Part shown: positions 13,054 to 13,068 of the stretch, piece by piece
Layout of the letters: every line of letters begins with the position of its first letter
Numbering within the stretch: position 1 is the stretch's first letter
NCBI GenBank assembly: GCA_015522955.1
Contig: WALG01000018.1
Span: 1-13,068 of the forward strand
From: DHVE2 group archaeon
GTDB lineage: Archaea > Thermoplasmatota > Thermoplasmata > Thermoplasmatales > Aciduliprofundaceae
Direction: 5' to 3'
DNA: 13,068 nucleotides
Position numbers and translations under genes: made by a program
The notes under the pieces: model-generated
The model's database searches: none
Told to the model about the DNA's origin: nothing
The model's input: only the letters and a program-made list of their open reading frames with translations

Positions 13054-13068
13054 TTATTGCATGAATAC

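Noticed and set aside
1..13068. CRISPR arrays, insertion sequences, tRNA or rRNA genes
   Set aside because: No regular repeats, transposase motifs, tRNA cloverleaf sequences or rRNA-like stretches were seen. The window is densely packed with protein genes.

Overview
The window looks like a piece of a thermophilic archaeal genome, most likely a euryarchaeon and possibly a Thermoplasmatota lineage such as Aciduliprofundum. The lineage is inference only. The archaeal signs are TATA-type promoter boxes about 27 bases upstream of expected transcript starts, GGTGAT and GGAGGTGA ribosome binding sites, a probable leaderless gene, an archaeal-type class I pyrophosphatase, and the Thermococcales-style mbhA to mbhN gene order.

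Bases 2 to 8096 hold one long plus-strand operon. It encodes a complete 14-subunit membrane-bound, energy-converting [NiFe] hydrogenase (Mbh). mbhA-mbhG are Mrp antiporter-like subunits (MrpE, F, G, two MrpA-tail-like pieces, MrpB, MrpC). mbhH is an MrpD/NuoN-like channel subunit and mbhI a small membrane subunit. mbhJ-mbhN form the hydrogenase module: small subunit, 30-kDa-like subunit, large subunit, NuoH-like subunit and 2x[4Fe-4S] ferredoxin-like subunit. The large subunit keeps both CxxC pairs that hold the Ni-Fe site, and there is only one MrpD-like gene. Both points favour a true H2-evolving hydrogenase over the related sulfur-reducing Mbs/Mbx complex. Most junctions are overlaps (ATGA, TGATG or 8-17 bases), which suggests translational coupling. 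Expected role: reduced ferredoxin plus protons give H2, coupled to ion pumping.

Bases 8101 to 9115 on the minus strand hold a two-gene unit: class I inorganic pyrophosphatase, then a CYTH-domain protein (annotated class IV adenylate cyclase in relatives, perhaps a triphosphatase) overlapping it by 17 bases. Divergent from it, an arsenite/anion-permease-like transporter (9161-10276) shares the same 45-base promoter region. Next comes a pair, 10342-12218: a flavin disulfide reductase resembling mycothione/mercuric reductases, and an isoprenylcysteine-methyltransferase-like membrane protein.

The most interesting element is at 12265-12323. It is a strong match to the fluoride riboswitch (crcB motif): P1, P2, a 6-bp pseudoknot, and a plausible switch that hides or frees the ribosome binding site of the next gene. 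It sits directly after its own TATA box. The two genes behind it (12329-12655, a coiled-coil protein; 12639-13034, a possible ribbon-helix-helix protein) are not known fluoride exporters. This may therefore be an undescribed fluoride-responsive gene pair. I saw no tRNA, rRNA, CRISPR array or insertion sequence.
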